NCBI GenBank assembly: GCA_963741845.1
Contig: CAVUJV010000033.1
Span: 1 to 64,000, forward strand
Direction of reading: 5' to 3'
DNA: 64,000 nt
Source of the DNA: Roseiarcus sp963741845
Lineage (GTDB): Bacteria; Pseudomonadota; Alphaproteobacteria; Rhizobiales; Beijerinckiaceae
Shown here: positions 54,480 through 62,920 of the stretch, piece after piece
How positions within the stretch are numbered: position 1 is the stretch's first letter
How the letters are laid out: every line of letters begins with the position of its first letter
Notes under the pieces: generated by a model
Seen by the model: only the letters and a program-made list of their open reading frames with translations
Told to the model about the DNA's origin: nothing
Databases searched by the model: none
Program-made: the position numbers and the translations under genes

Positions 54480-56985
54480 GTGCTCGATATCGTTCTGTTC
54501 CTGGCCGTGTTTTCGGCCCTGCTGGTGCTCGTGGCGCTGAGCCAGCCGCTCGCGGCGCGGCTGCGGCTCGCGCCGGTCGTGCTGCTCGCGGTGATCGGCG
54601 TGTCGATCAGCGCGGCCGCCGGCGTCCTGCTTCATTTCAAACTGTCTCCGCATGTCGGCGAGGTGGTGCAGCTCTTCGTCAATCTGCCCTTAAGCTCGGA
54701 CGTCTTCATCTACGTCTTCCTGCCGCTGCTCATCTTCGAGGCGGCGCTGACCGTCGACGTTCGCCGGATCATCGAGGACGCGGCGCCGATCCTGATGCTC
54801 GCGGTCATCGCCACGCTGGTGGCGATGGGGATCGTCGGCCTCGCGCTCTGGCCCTTCTCGGGCCTGCCGCTCGCGGTGTGCCTGCTGCTCGGCGCGGTCG
54901 TCTCGACGACGGACCCGGCCGCCGTCATCGCGATCTTCCGCGATGTCGGGGCCGCCGCGCGCCTGACGCGGCTGGTCGAGGGCGAATCGCTCCTCAACGA
55001 CGCCGCGGCGATCGTGGCTTATACGGTGCTGCTCGGGATGATCGGCTCCGGGCAGGAGTTCCACCTGGGGGAAGGGACGTTCGACTTCGTTGTCGCTTTC
55101 GGGGGCGGCGCCATTCTCGGGGTGATCGCCGGCCGGGCGATGCTGGAGCTCATTCCCTGGACGCGTGACGACCGCCTCGCGGAGGCGACGCTGACGGTGG
55201 CGCTGGCTTATCTTGCCTATATCGTCGCCGATCATGTCTTTCATGTTTCGGGCGTCGTGGCCGTCCTGACGGCGGGGCTGACGGTCAGCTATTTCGGACG
55301 GGCGGTGATCGCGCCGAACAACTGGTCGTTCATCACGGAGCTTTGGGAGCAGCTCGCCTACTGGGCGCATTCGCTGGTTTTTCTGCTGGCGTCCATCCTT
55401 GTGCCGAAGCTCCTGTTCGACCTGCGGCTGCACGATCTCGTGCTCCTCATCGTCCTGATCCTGGCGGTCTTCGCGTCGCGCCTCGCGGTCCTCTTCCTGC
55501 TCCTGCCTGTGCTCAGCTGGGTGCGGCTGATGGCGCCGATCAGCACGGCCTACAAGCTCGCCATCGCCTGGGGGGGATTGCGCGGCGCGCTCACGCTGGT
55601 GCTGGCGTTTTCGCTGACCGAGAATCCCGCCGTGCCGCGCGAGGTGCAGCATTTCGTCACCGTGCTCGCCACGGGCCTCGTGCTCTTCACGCTGCTCGTC
55701 AACGGCATGACGCTCAGATGGGTGATCCGCGTCCTGGGCCTCGACAAGCTTTCGCCGGTGGATCAGGCGCTGCGCGACCGCGTGCTGGAGCTGACCTATG
55801 CGGAGACCGGCGACCTCATCCGCAAGACCGCCCGCGAGCATGATCTGCATCCCTCCGCCGAGGCGCGGGCGCTTGAGCCCTATGACGCATGGACCAAATC
55901 CGGTCCGGCGCGCGAATTGGCGGACGTGACGGACCTGACCGAGCGCGAGCGGCTCGGCGTGTCGCTCGTGGCGCTGGGCAGCCAGGAGCGCATGCTCGTG
56001 CTCGAAATGCTCGCACGCCGCGCGGCGTCTCCGGGCGCCATTCAGGCCCTTCTGCGCAACGCCGAGGCGCTGGTCGAGGGCGCGCGAAGCGACGGCCGCA
56101 TCGGCTACAAGCGCGCCTCCGACGCATCGCTCGATTTTCCTTTCTCGTTCCGCCTGTCCTACTGGCTCTACCGTCGCCTCGGCGTGCGTCGGTTCCTTGC
56201 CGGCGAGCTCGGCGACCGATTCGAGATGCTGCTCGTCACCCGCCTGCTCATCCAGGACCTCGCGGGCGACAGCGCCCGGCGCTCGCGTTCGATCTTCGGG
56301 CAGCGCGTCGAGGGCCTGATCGACCGCATCCTCAAGGAGAGAACTCGAAAAGGCGAAGTCCGGCCTCGCCGCGCTTCGCCGTCAATATCCCGACTATGCG
56401 GCGGCGCTCGAAGCGCGGTTCCTGCGCCAGTCGGCGCTCAGGCGCGAGGCGGGGCGATACAAGGCCCTCTATGAAGAGGGCCTGATCGCGCCGGAAGTCT
56501 ATCGCGACCTCAGCATGGGGGTGGAGGGCGCGCGCGACGCGGAGGCCGCGCCGCGTTTCGACATCGGGCTCGATACGCGCGATCTCATCACGCGGCTCGA
56601 TTTCTTCGCCGGGCTCGATCCGCAGCATCTCGCGCGCGTGCAGAAGCTGCTCCGGCCGCGCTTCACGGTTCCGAACGAGCTTATCGTGCGAAAGGGCGAG
56701 CGGGGCGATGCGGTCTTCTTCATCGCTTCCGGGGCGGCCGAGGTGATCCTGCCGGACCGGCGCGTTCCGCTCGGCAGCGGCGACGTATTCGGCGAAATGG
56801 CGCTGGTCACCGGCGAGCCGCGACAGGCGGACGTGAGGGCGCAGACCTATTGCCGGCTGCTGGTGCTGCGCAAGGCGGACTTCGACCGCTTCATGCGCGA
56901 CAACCCGGAGGTCCGCAGCAAGATCAACGAAATCGCCGAGAAGCGTCACACCGCGAACCAGTCCGAGGCTGCGACCGCGTCATGA
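54480..56985 (+). CDS. CPA1 Na+/H+ antiporter with C-terminal cyclic-nucleotide-binding domain, one frame break
   Basis: An inner-membrane antiporter of about 834 residues once repaired. GTG 54480 is chosen because the first membrane helix (LDIVLFLAVFSALLVLVALS) starts there and ggag precedes it. About twelve hydrophobic segments contain the CPA1 signature STTDPAAVIAIF with EGESLLNDAAAIVAYTVLLG. A cytoplasmic helical region follows, then a cNMP-binding domain at the C-terminus (FFAGLDPQHLARVQKLL; GDVFGEMALVTGEPRQADV with the phosphate-binding Arg). One extra a near 56340 breaks the frame before LEKAKSGLAALRRQYPDY. The stop overlaps chaC. Confidence 0.88.
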
Positions 56986-57566
56986 CGGGGACGAGGGAAG
57001 AGACAGCGGCCCACGGCGCCCTGTGGGTGTTCGGCTATGGATCGCTCATGTGGCGTCCGGGTTTCGCCAGCGCCTTCCGCTGCAAGGCGACGCTCAGGGG
57101 CTGGCGCCGGAGCCTTTGCATCTATTCGCACATCTATCGCGGCACGCCGGAGCGGCCGGGCCTCGTGCTCGGCCTCGACTGGGGCGGCTCGTGCCACGGC
57201 GTCGCTTTCAAGGTGGAGCCGGCGCTCAGGGAGCCGACCATCCGGTATTTGCGCGAGCGCGAGCAGGCGACGGCGGTCTATATCGAGCGCTTCGCGCCGG
57301 TGACGCTCGAAAGCGGCGAGCGCGTCCGGGCGCTCACCTATGTCGCCGACCGGCTGCATCCCCAATATGCGGGCCGCCTTTCGCGCGAAGCGATGCTCGA
57401 CATCGTGGGCGCGGGCGCCGGGATTTCAGGCGACAACGGAGCTTACGTGACCGAGACGCACGACCATCTGCTCGCGATGGGCGTGCGCGACGCGGATCTC
57501 GAATGGCTGACCGAGCGGCTGCGCGGCGAGAGGGCCGAGCCGGCCGTTTCCGGCGCCCGGGGATGA
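56982..57566 (+). CDS. Glutathione-specific gamma-glutamylcyclotransferase (ChaC family)
   Basis: A 194-residue cytoplasmic enzyme that releases 5-oxoproline from gamma-glutamyl peptides such as glutathione. The diagnostic loop WVFGYGSLMWRPGF is at residues 15-28; GDNGAYVTETHDHLLAMGV is typical of the ChaC branch. The ATG overlaps the antiporter stop (ATGA), so the two are co-translated. In E. coli chaC lies next to the chaA cation antiporter gene, so the linkage recurs with a different antiporter family here. Confidence 0.9.
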   Translation: MTGTREETAAHGALWVFGYGSLMWRPGFASAFRCKATLRGWRRSLCIYSHIYRGTPERPGLVLGLDWGGSCHGVAFKVEPALREPTIRYLREREQATAVYIERFAPVTLESGERVRALTYVADRLHPQYAGRLSREAMLDIVGAGAGISGDNGAYVTETHDHLLAMGVRDADLEWLTERLRGERAEPAVSGARG

Positions 57567-57599
57567 CTCGACATTGTCTTGCCGGGCGATCGGCGCCAG

Positions 57600-58044
57600 C
57601 TAATCCTCCAGCGGCGGCCCCGTGAAGGTCAGCCCATATTTGGCAGCGATCTCGCAGACCTTGGTCATGTCCTCTGGGATCTGGTAGCTGCCTGCAGCCA
57701 TGTCGGAAAAGAAGGTCTCCATGCCCCCGGGCGTCAGCACCGTCAGCATTCTCGCCGGTTGATCGCCGATCACGCGGAACGCGTGTTCGACCCGCCGGGG
57801 CGCGAAGGCGGTATCGCCCGGGCCGCAGAGCTTCGTTTGGCCGTCGATCCAGAACTTCAGCTCGCCGGACTGGACGTAGAACGCCTCGTCCTCGTTCTGA
57901 TGAACGTGACGAGGCGGGCCGCTTCGCGCGTGGCGTCAAGCTCTCGAAAAGTCCGATTTTGCCTTGCGAGCCTGAGGAGGCGAGCACGATTCGATAGGTG
58001 ACGCCCATCCATTTGACCGGTCCGCGCGAAACCAGATCGAGCAT
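57600..58044 (-). CDS. Cupin-domain protein, one frame break
   Basis: The repaired protein of about 147 residues begins MLDLVSRGPVKWMGVTYRIV. The cupin metal-binding motif is in shifted frame (SGPPRHVHQNEDEAFYV), followed by GDTAFAPRRVEHAFRV and an end at GLTFTGPPLED. One extra base near 57931 explains the break. ATG 58044 is preferred to an upstream TTG because an aggagg lies 9 bases before it. It is divergent from the LysR gene and may be its target. Ligand or reaction unknown. Confidence 0.78.
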
Positions 58045-58100
58045 TGCCAAAGCCCTCCTGCGTTGCCGGGGAGGACCATGACAGAGGCGAATCTATTATT

Positions 58101-58136
58101 GAAATCGCATTTTCCTATGAAATAAATTCGTTTCAT
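58101..58136. promoter_or_regulatory. Candidate operator pair between cupin and LysR genes
   Basis: Two dyads lie in an AT-rich patch: gaaa-tcgcat-tttc (58101-58114) and atgaaa-taaattcg-tttcat (58117-58136). The second overlaps the LysR start codon, so binding there would repress lysR directly, the usual autoregulation. Confidence 0.5.
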
Positions 58137-59079
58137 GAATTTGAGGACCTTCGATCTCAATCTCCTGCGTGTCCTCGACGCGCTGCTATGCGAGAACTCG
58201 ACGTTGCGCGCCGGCAAGCGCCTCGGGCTCTCCCAACCGGCCGTGTCATCGGCGCTCGGGCGCCTGCGCGGCGCCCTCGGCGATGAGCTTTTCGTTCGCG
58301 AAGGCCAGCGGCTTGTTCCAACTGAATATGCGAGGACCCTCGAACTGCCTGTGCGACGGATCCTCGACGAAGTCGAGATCGCGCTCGCCGGTCCGACGCG
58401 TTTCGATCCGTTCCAGGCGAGTTTCGCTTTCAAGATCGCGGGGTCTGATTTCTTTGCCGAGATGCTTTTGCCGTCTCTGGCCGCAAAAGTTCGTCGGCTG
58501 GCCCCGGACGTACGATTGCAGCTCGTCGAACTGCGGCCGGACAACTACATCGAGACATTGGAGCGGCACGAAGTCGACCTGGGCCTCGTTCCGAATGCGC
58601 CGTTTCCTGAATGGGTGCAGTCGACGCCGGCCTTCAGCTCCCGATTCGTGGTTGTCGCGAAGACCAACCATCGACGCCTGAAGGCGGCGGGCGTGAAACC
58701 GGGAGAGATCATTCCTGTCGATTTGTTCTGCGACCTTGGCCATGTGGCGTTCTCGCCGGAGGGCAAGCTGAAGACGCTGGGCGACGCGGCGCTCTTGAAG
58801 ATCGGGCGGGAGCGGCGGGTTGTCGTTACTGCGCCATCCTTCACGGGCGTCCGAAGTGTTGTCGCGGAGACCGATCTCGTCGGTCTCCTGCCCGAGCAAC
58901 TGGCCGTGAAGTACGCCCGCCAATACCCGCTCCAAGTCTACCTTCCCCCGATGGCGGTTCCGGCTGGTTGCATCCACGCGGTCTGGCATCGGCGCAATCA
59001 AGGCCAGCCCGCCCACCGCTGGCTACGCGAGATCGTGCTGGCCGAGCTGGCGGCGCTGGACGCCAGAAGCTTGCGATAG
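58135..59079 (+). CDS. LysR-family transcriptional regulator (NodD-like branch)
   Basis: A 314-residue regulator. The HTH (about residues 4-62: NLRTFDLNLLRVLDALL, RLGLSQPAVSSALGRLR) has the 'DLNLL..LDAL' start of the NodD/LeuO/SyrM branch. The effector domain follows (about 90-300). It is divergent from the cupin gene with two dyads in the short intergenic gap. The frame is intact. Confidence 0.93.
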   Translation: MNLRTFDLNLLRVLDALLCENSTLRAGKRLGLSQPAVSSALGRLRGALGDELFVREGQRLVPTEYARTLELPVRRILDEVEIALAGPTRFDPFQASFAFKIAGSDFFAEMLLPSLAAKVRRLAPDVRLQLVELRPDNYIETLERHEVDLGLVPNAPFPEWVQSTPAFSSRFVVVAKTNHRRLKAAGVKPGEIIPVDLFCDLGHVAFSPEGKLKTLGDAALLKIGRERRVVVTAPSFTGVRSVVAETDLVGLLPEQLAVKYARQYPLQVYLPPMAVPAGCIHAVWHRRNQGQPAHRWLREIVLAELAALDARSLR

Positions 59080-59243
59080 GCATGTTTTGGATGCCGTCGT
59101 GCATCCGCAGGTGGAAACGCGTTGTAGAAATCGGCGAGCTCCTGCCGGCGAAATGCGCAAACTCTTTCGCTGCCTCCTGTTACAATGCAATCATCCGCGC
59201 ACGGGCGGCCGGCGCTTAAGACCGCGATCGGGAGGAGAGGATC

Positions 59244-59990
59244 ATGTGCGACCAGTGCAAAGCGGAGGGCGTGGGTCTCAAGCGGGGTCTGGACCGAAGG
59301 CGCGCGCTTGCGCTCGGAGCGGGACTCGCCGCGGCCTGCTTTACCGGGTCGTTCCCGGCTCGCGCGGACAGCGTCGGCATCGCGCCGCCGAAGCCGCAGA
59401 ACGTCCTCTCGGCCGAACAGGCGCTCGCCCGGCTGATGGAAGGCAACGCGCGTTACGTCGCGGGCGTCTCGAAGCGGCAGGATTTCTCCGTCGAGCGCAA
59501 GGCGCTCGTTGCCGGCCAGAATCCGTTCGCGGGAGTGCTCAGTTGCGCCGATTCCCGGGTCGCGCTGGAACTCGCCTTTGACACGGGGCTTGGCGATCTC
59601 TTCGTCTGTCGCGTCGCCGGCAATTTCGTGGATCCGGAGAATCTCGCGAGCTTCGAATATGGGGTCGACGTCCTGAAGACGCCGCTGATCATGGTGCTCG
59701 GTCATGAAGGCTGCGGCGCGGTCAAGGCGACCGTCTCCGCAGTCGTCGACAAGGTGACCTTGCCGGGCCATCTGCCGGAACTCGTCACGGCCATCGGCCC
59801 CGCGGTCGAGGCGGTCGCGAATCAGCCGGGCGACATTCTCGTCAACGCGACGCGCGAGAACGTTCGGCGCAACGTCGAGATCCTGAAATCGGCGACGCCA
59901 ATCCTCAGCGCCGCGGTCAACGAGGGCCGCCTGCAGGTCGTCGGCGGCCTCTATCGCCTGACGACCGGTCAGGTCGAATTGCTCGCGTAA
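59244..59990 (+). CDS. Exported beta-class carbonic anhydrase
   Basis: A 248-residue zinc enzyme interconverting CO2 and bicarbonate. Zinc ligands and catalytic pair: Cys101, Asp103 and Arg105 in CADSR, His154 and Cys157 in HEGCG. An N-terminal export signal is present (residues 18-42: DRRRALALGAGLAAACF...ARA) with a twin-arginine-like RRR, so it should be periplasmic, possibly Tat-exported. An unusual N-terminal CDQCK precedes the signal. A ggagagga lies before the ATG. The frame is intact. Confidence 0.92.
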   Translation: MCDQCKAEGVGLKRGLDRRRALALGAGLAAACFTGSFPARADSVGIAPPKPQNVLSAEQALARLMEGNARYVAGVSKRQDFSVERKALVAGQNPFAGVLSCADSRVALELAFDTGLGDLFVCRVAGNFVDPENLASFEYGVDVLKTPLIMVLGHEGCGAVKATVSAVVDKVTLPGHLPELVTAIGPAVEAVANQPGDILVNATRENVRRNVEILKSATPILSAAVNEGRLQVVGGLYRLTTGQVELLA

Positions 59991-60284
59991 AGTGGACCGC
60001 AGCGGTGAAAGATCACGGCTGCGAATGGGCGGCGTCATCGGCCGCCCTCCCGTTCGGGCGGCGACCGGGCGTGGCGGCAAGAGAAGCGCAAGTCCTCATT
60101 GCGTTCGCTCCCGGATAATTTACTTTGTGCTCCGCCGTGTCCCTGCGAGGGTCATGGTTAGCGCAGTCTGCCGGCCCCGCGGACCGGACGGAAGGGAAGG
60201 GTCGACGGGATTGCTGGCGTCGATGCGGGGACATGCGCCGACGGCGTTTTGCCTCGCTCATGGAAAGTGCTTCCAAGGAGGAAC

Positions 60285-60729
60285 ATGCCTATGAAGAGAT
60301 GGACGATCGCCGCGCTCACCCTCGCGCTGGGTTGCGGCGTTGCGCTGGCCGACGGCGCACAAGCGATCAAGGAGCGGCGGCAGATCATGAAGGACAACGG
60401 CGCCGCTTCGAAGCCCCTGGGGCCGATGCTGAAGGGCGCGGCCCCGTTCGACCTCGCCACTGTCCAGAAGGCCCTCAAAACCTATCAGGTCGCGGCGGAA
60501 AAGATGCCGGGCCTCTTCCCGGATGACAGCAAGACCGGCGACACTCACGCCCTGCCGGCGATCTGGGAGAACAAGGCGGACGTGGACGCCCGCTTCAAGA
60601 AGCTCGGGGAGGATTTCAGCCGCAGCCCTCGCCTCCATCAAGGATTTCGCCAGCTTCAAGGCCACGATGCCGGGGATCTTCAAGGATTGCGGGGGTTGTC
60701 ACGAGAAGTATCGCCAGAAGGAAGACTGA
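60285..60729 (+). CDS. Cytochrome c-prime/c556-type protein, one frame break
   Basis: A periplasmic monohaem cytochrome of about 147 residues with signal peptide (MKRWTIAALTLALGCGVALA). The four-helix cytochrome c' fold includes IKERRQIMKDNGAA and LPAIWENKADVDARFKKL. The haem motif CGGCH is near the C-terminus (ending KYRQKED), as in c556. One extra t near 60615 breaks the frame before SAAALASIKDFASFKATMP. ATG 60285 follows an aaggagg. The diheme cytochrome gene follows 30 bp later. Confidence 0.85.
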
Positions 60730-60759
60730 GATCGGGCGGCGCAGCGGGCGGGATCAGGC

Positions 60760-61654
60760 TTGAAGGGCATCCTCGCGCTCCTGGCGGCGCTTGCGGTCCT
60801 GCTCGCGGGCGCCGGCTGGCTCCTCACCGCGCCCCGTCCGGTGAGCGCCGCGATCGCGCGAGCGGTTTCCGAACCCGGCGATCCCGAGGCGGGGCGCGTC
60901 GTCTATTATCTCGCCGGCTGCGGCGCCTGTCATACGAAAGGGAAGGGGGACGGCAAGACGATTCGGCTCGGGGGCGGGGCGGAGCTCAAGACCCCGTTCG
61001 GCTCCCTCTATCCGCCGAACATCTCGCCCGACCGCGCACGACGGCATCGGCGCCTGGACGGCGGCGGACTTCGCCAACGCGCTCCTTGCGGGCGTGTCCG
61101 CCAGCGGCCAGCATCTCTATCCCGCCTTTCCCTATCCGTCCTACCATCGCGTGGCGATCCGGGACGTGCGGGACCTCTACGCCTTCCTCAAGACGACGGA
61201 GCCGGTATCGGGGCAGGCGCCGCCGAACGCGCTTCGCTTCCCGTTTTCGATCCGCCGCGCGGTCGGCGTGTGGAAGCTCCTCTACATGCCCTGGACCATC
61301 GATCCGCCCGCGACGGCGCCGGAGGAACTCGAGGCGCGCGGCCGCTATCTCGTGGAGGGACCGGGCCATTGCGGCGAGTGTCATTCGCCGCGCACCTTCC
61401 TCGGAGGCGTCATCGAATCGCGCCGTCTCACGGGCGCCGTATTGCCCGACGGCAAGAAGACGCCGAACATCACGGCGAGCGGTCTCAAGAACTGGTCCGA
61501 GCAGGACGTGGCGGACGCCCTGGCGACGGGCCTGACGCCCGACGGAGACGTCCTGGCGGGGGCGATGGAAGAGGTGGTCGACAATCTTTCTCACGCGCCC
61601 GCGCAGGATCTCGCGGCGATCGCGCATTATGTGAAGACCTTCAAGGGCCCCTGA
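60760..61654 (+). CDS. Membrane-anchored diheme cytochrome c, one frame break
   Basis: A protein of about 297 residues with an N-terminal hydrophobic anchor or signal (LLAALAVLLAGAGWLL). Two haem sites are present: CGACH near residue 52 and CGECH near 206, each in a cytochrome c domain. TPNITASGLKNWSEQDVADAL resembles the cytochrome subunits of alcohol or aldehyde dehydrogenases. One extra base near 61036 breaks the frame before HDGIGAWTAADFANALL. No dehydrogenase subunit is adjacent. The start is a TTG with a weak site. Confidence 0.85.
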
Positions 61655-61719
61655 GACGCGCCGCAACCGGCCGATCCGCGGGGCTCTCGGGCTGCCTCCG
61701 TGAACGCGCCCCGGGAACC

Positions 61720-62313
61720 TTATCCGCGCGCAGCAAGCGCGACGGAGCCGGCCGCGCCCTCGCGCAACTGGCGCAGAAAGACCTGAGCGACGTCGGCGGC
61801 CGGAATGCCGGCGGCCGGATCACGCCCCATCGCCTGCAAGGTTTCCGCGACCCAGCCGGGCGAGACCGCATTGACCCTCACCGGGAGGGGCTCGACGGCA
61901 GCCGCCCGGACGAAGGCCTCGACGGCCGCGTTCACGGTCGTGATCATCGCGCCGCCCGGCATCGGATACTGGGCGAGCACGCCGGTCGTGAGCGTGATCG
62001 CGCCCTCGGGGCGGACATGCTTCGCGCCGTAGCGCACGACATTGACCTGCCCCATGAGCTTGTTGGCGAGGCAGAAGGCCCAGTCGTCGTCGTTCGCCTC
62101 ATCCCACGGCTTGAATCGCGCGGCGCCGCCCGTGCAGACGATCCCATCGACCTGGCCCACGCGATCGAACAGCGCGGCGAGCGATTGCGGATTCGAGATG
62201 TCGACCCGCTCGCCCGAATTGCGCGAGGCGCTGACGCATTGGCTGGCGCCGAGCGCCGTAACAACATGCGAGCCGATGAGCCCGGCTCCGCCGATGACGA
62301 GAAACTTGGCCAT
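61720..62313 (-). CDS. Atypical short-chain dehydrogenase
   Basis: A 197-residue Rossmann-fold protein. The nucleotide-binding motif is GGAGLIGSHV (residues 8-17), followed by VDGIVCTGGAA and ITLTTGV. The catalytic YxxxK of classical SDRs is not visible; TTVNAAVEAFVRAAAVE occupies that place. The C-terminal VNAVSPGWV is conserved. It is short compared with usual SDRs of about 250 residues. A ggagga site precedes the ATG. Substrate unknown. Confidence 0.85.
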   Translation of the reverse strand: MAKFLVIGGAGLIGSHVVTALGASQCVSASRNSGERVDISNPQSLAALFDRVGQVDGIVCTGGAARFKPWDEANDDDWAFCLANKLMGQVNVVRYGAKHVRPEGAITLTTGVLAQYPMPGGAMITTVNAAVEAFVRAAAVEPLPVRVNAVSPGWVAETLQAMGRDPAAGIPAADVAQVFLRQLREGAAGSVALAARG

Positions 62314-62422
62314 CAATCCTCCCGTGTTCCCAGGTTGCGGGAATGATGGCGCCGATTTCGGGCCGCTGACAAGCCGCGTTCTCGCCCCTCGCGCCCGGAA
62401 CTCCGCGCGGGCTGCGATCCGC

Positions 62423-62785
62423 TCAGTACGCGCATATCCGGAAATCGGAGCCATCCCAGCAGGCGCGATCCCGCACGGACCGATGCGCCTCGCCCCAACG
62501 CGAGTTGACGCCGTCGCGTGTCAGCCCACGCACTTCGGCGAGGTCTGGTCCCACCATCGTGACACTGACGGACAGGATTTCGCCGTAGAGCGGCTTCTCG
62601 CTCCCTACGTCTGCGAGGTTGAACGAACCGTCCTTTTCGGCGCCGAAGAGGCATTTGCCGTCGATCTCCACCTTGCCGGCGGACTCGACCCGGCAGCGGA
62701 CCACCCGTTCCCTCGCCTGCCCGTCGGACGGGGCGGCCACGAAGAGCGCGAGCATGGTCAGCGCAAAAGATGCGGAACGCCTCAT
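62423..62785 (-). CDS. Small exported hypothetical protein
   Basis: A 120-residue protein with signal peptide (MRRSASFALTMLALFVAAPSDG). The mature part contains three Cys (RCRVES, KCLFG, ACWDGSDFRICAY adds two more near the end). No family is recognised. A ggagg-like site lies before the ATG. It is probably periplasmic. Confidence 0.7.
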   Translation of the reverse strand: MRRSASFALTMLALFVAAPSDGQARERVVRCRVESAGKVEIDGKCLFGAEKDGSFNLADVGSEKPLYGEILSVSVTMVGPDLAEVRGLTRDGVNSRWGEAHRSVRDRACWDGSDFRICAY

Positions 62786-62920
62786 GACGACCCTCCTGAC
62801 CTTTGACGTAACCCACGCCAGGCAACCGCTGTCGATAGCGATCTGTCGATAGCGATCATTGCGGGGCGGTCAATCCTGTGATAAATTTTATAAAAATGCG
62901 GCGCAGCTGGAGTTCCACCC

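Noticed and set aside
54339..55850. A 386-codon minus-strand frame opposite the antiporter
   Set aside because: Charged low-complexity antisense translation of a membrane protein gene, typical of a shadow in GC-rich DNA.
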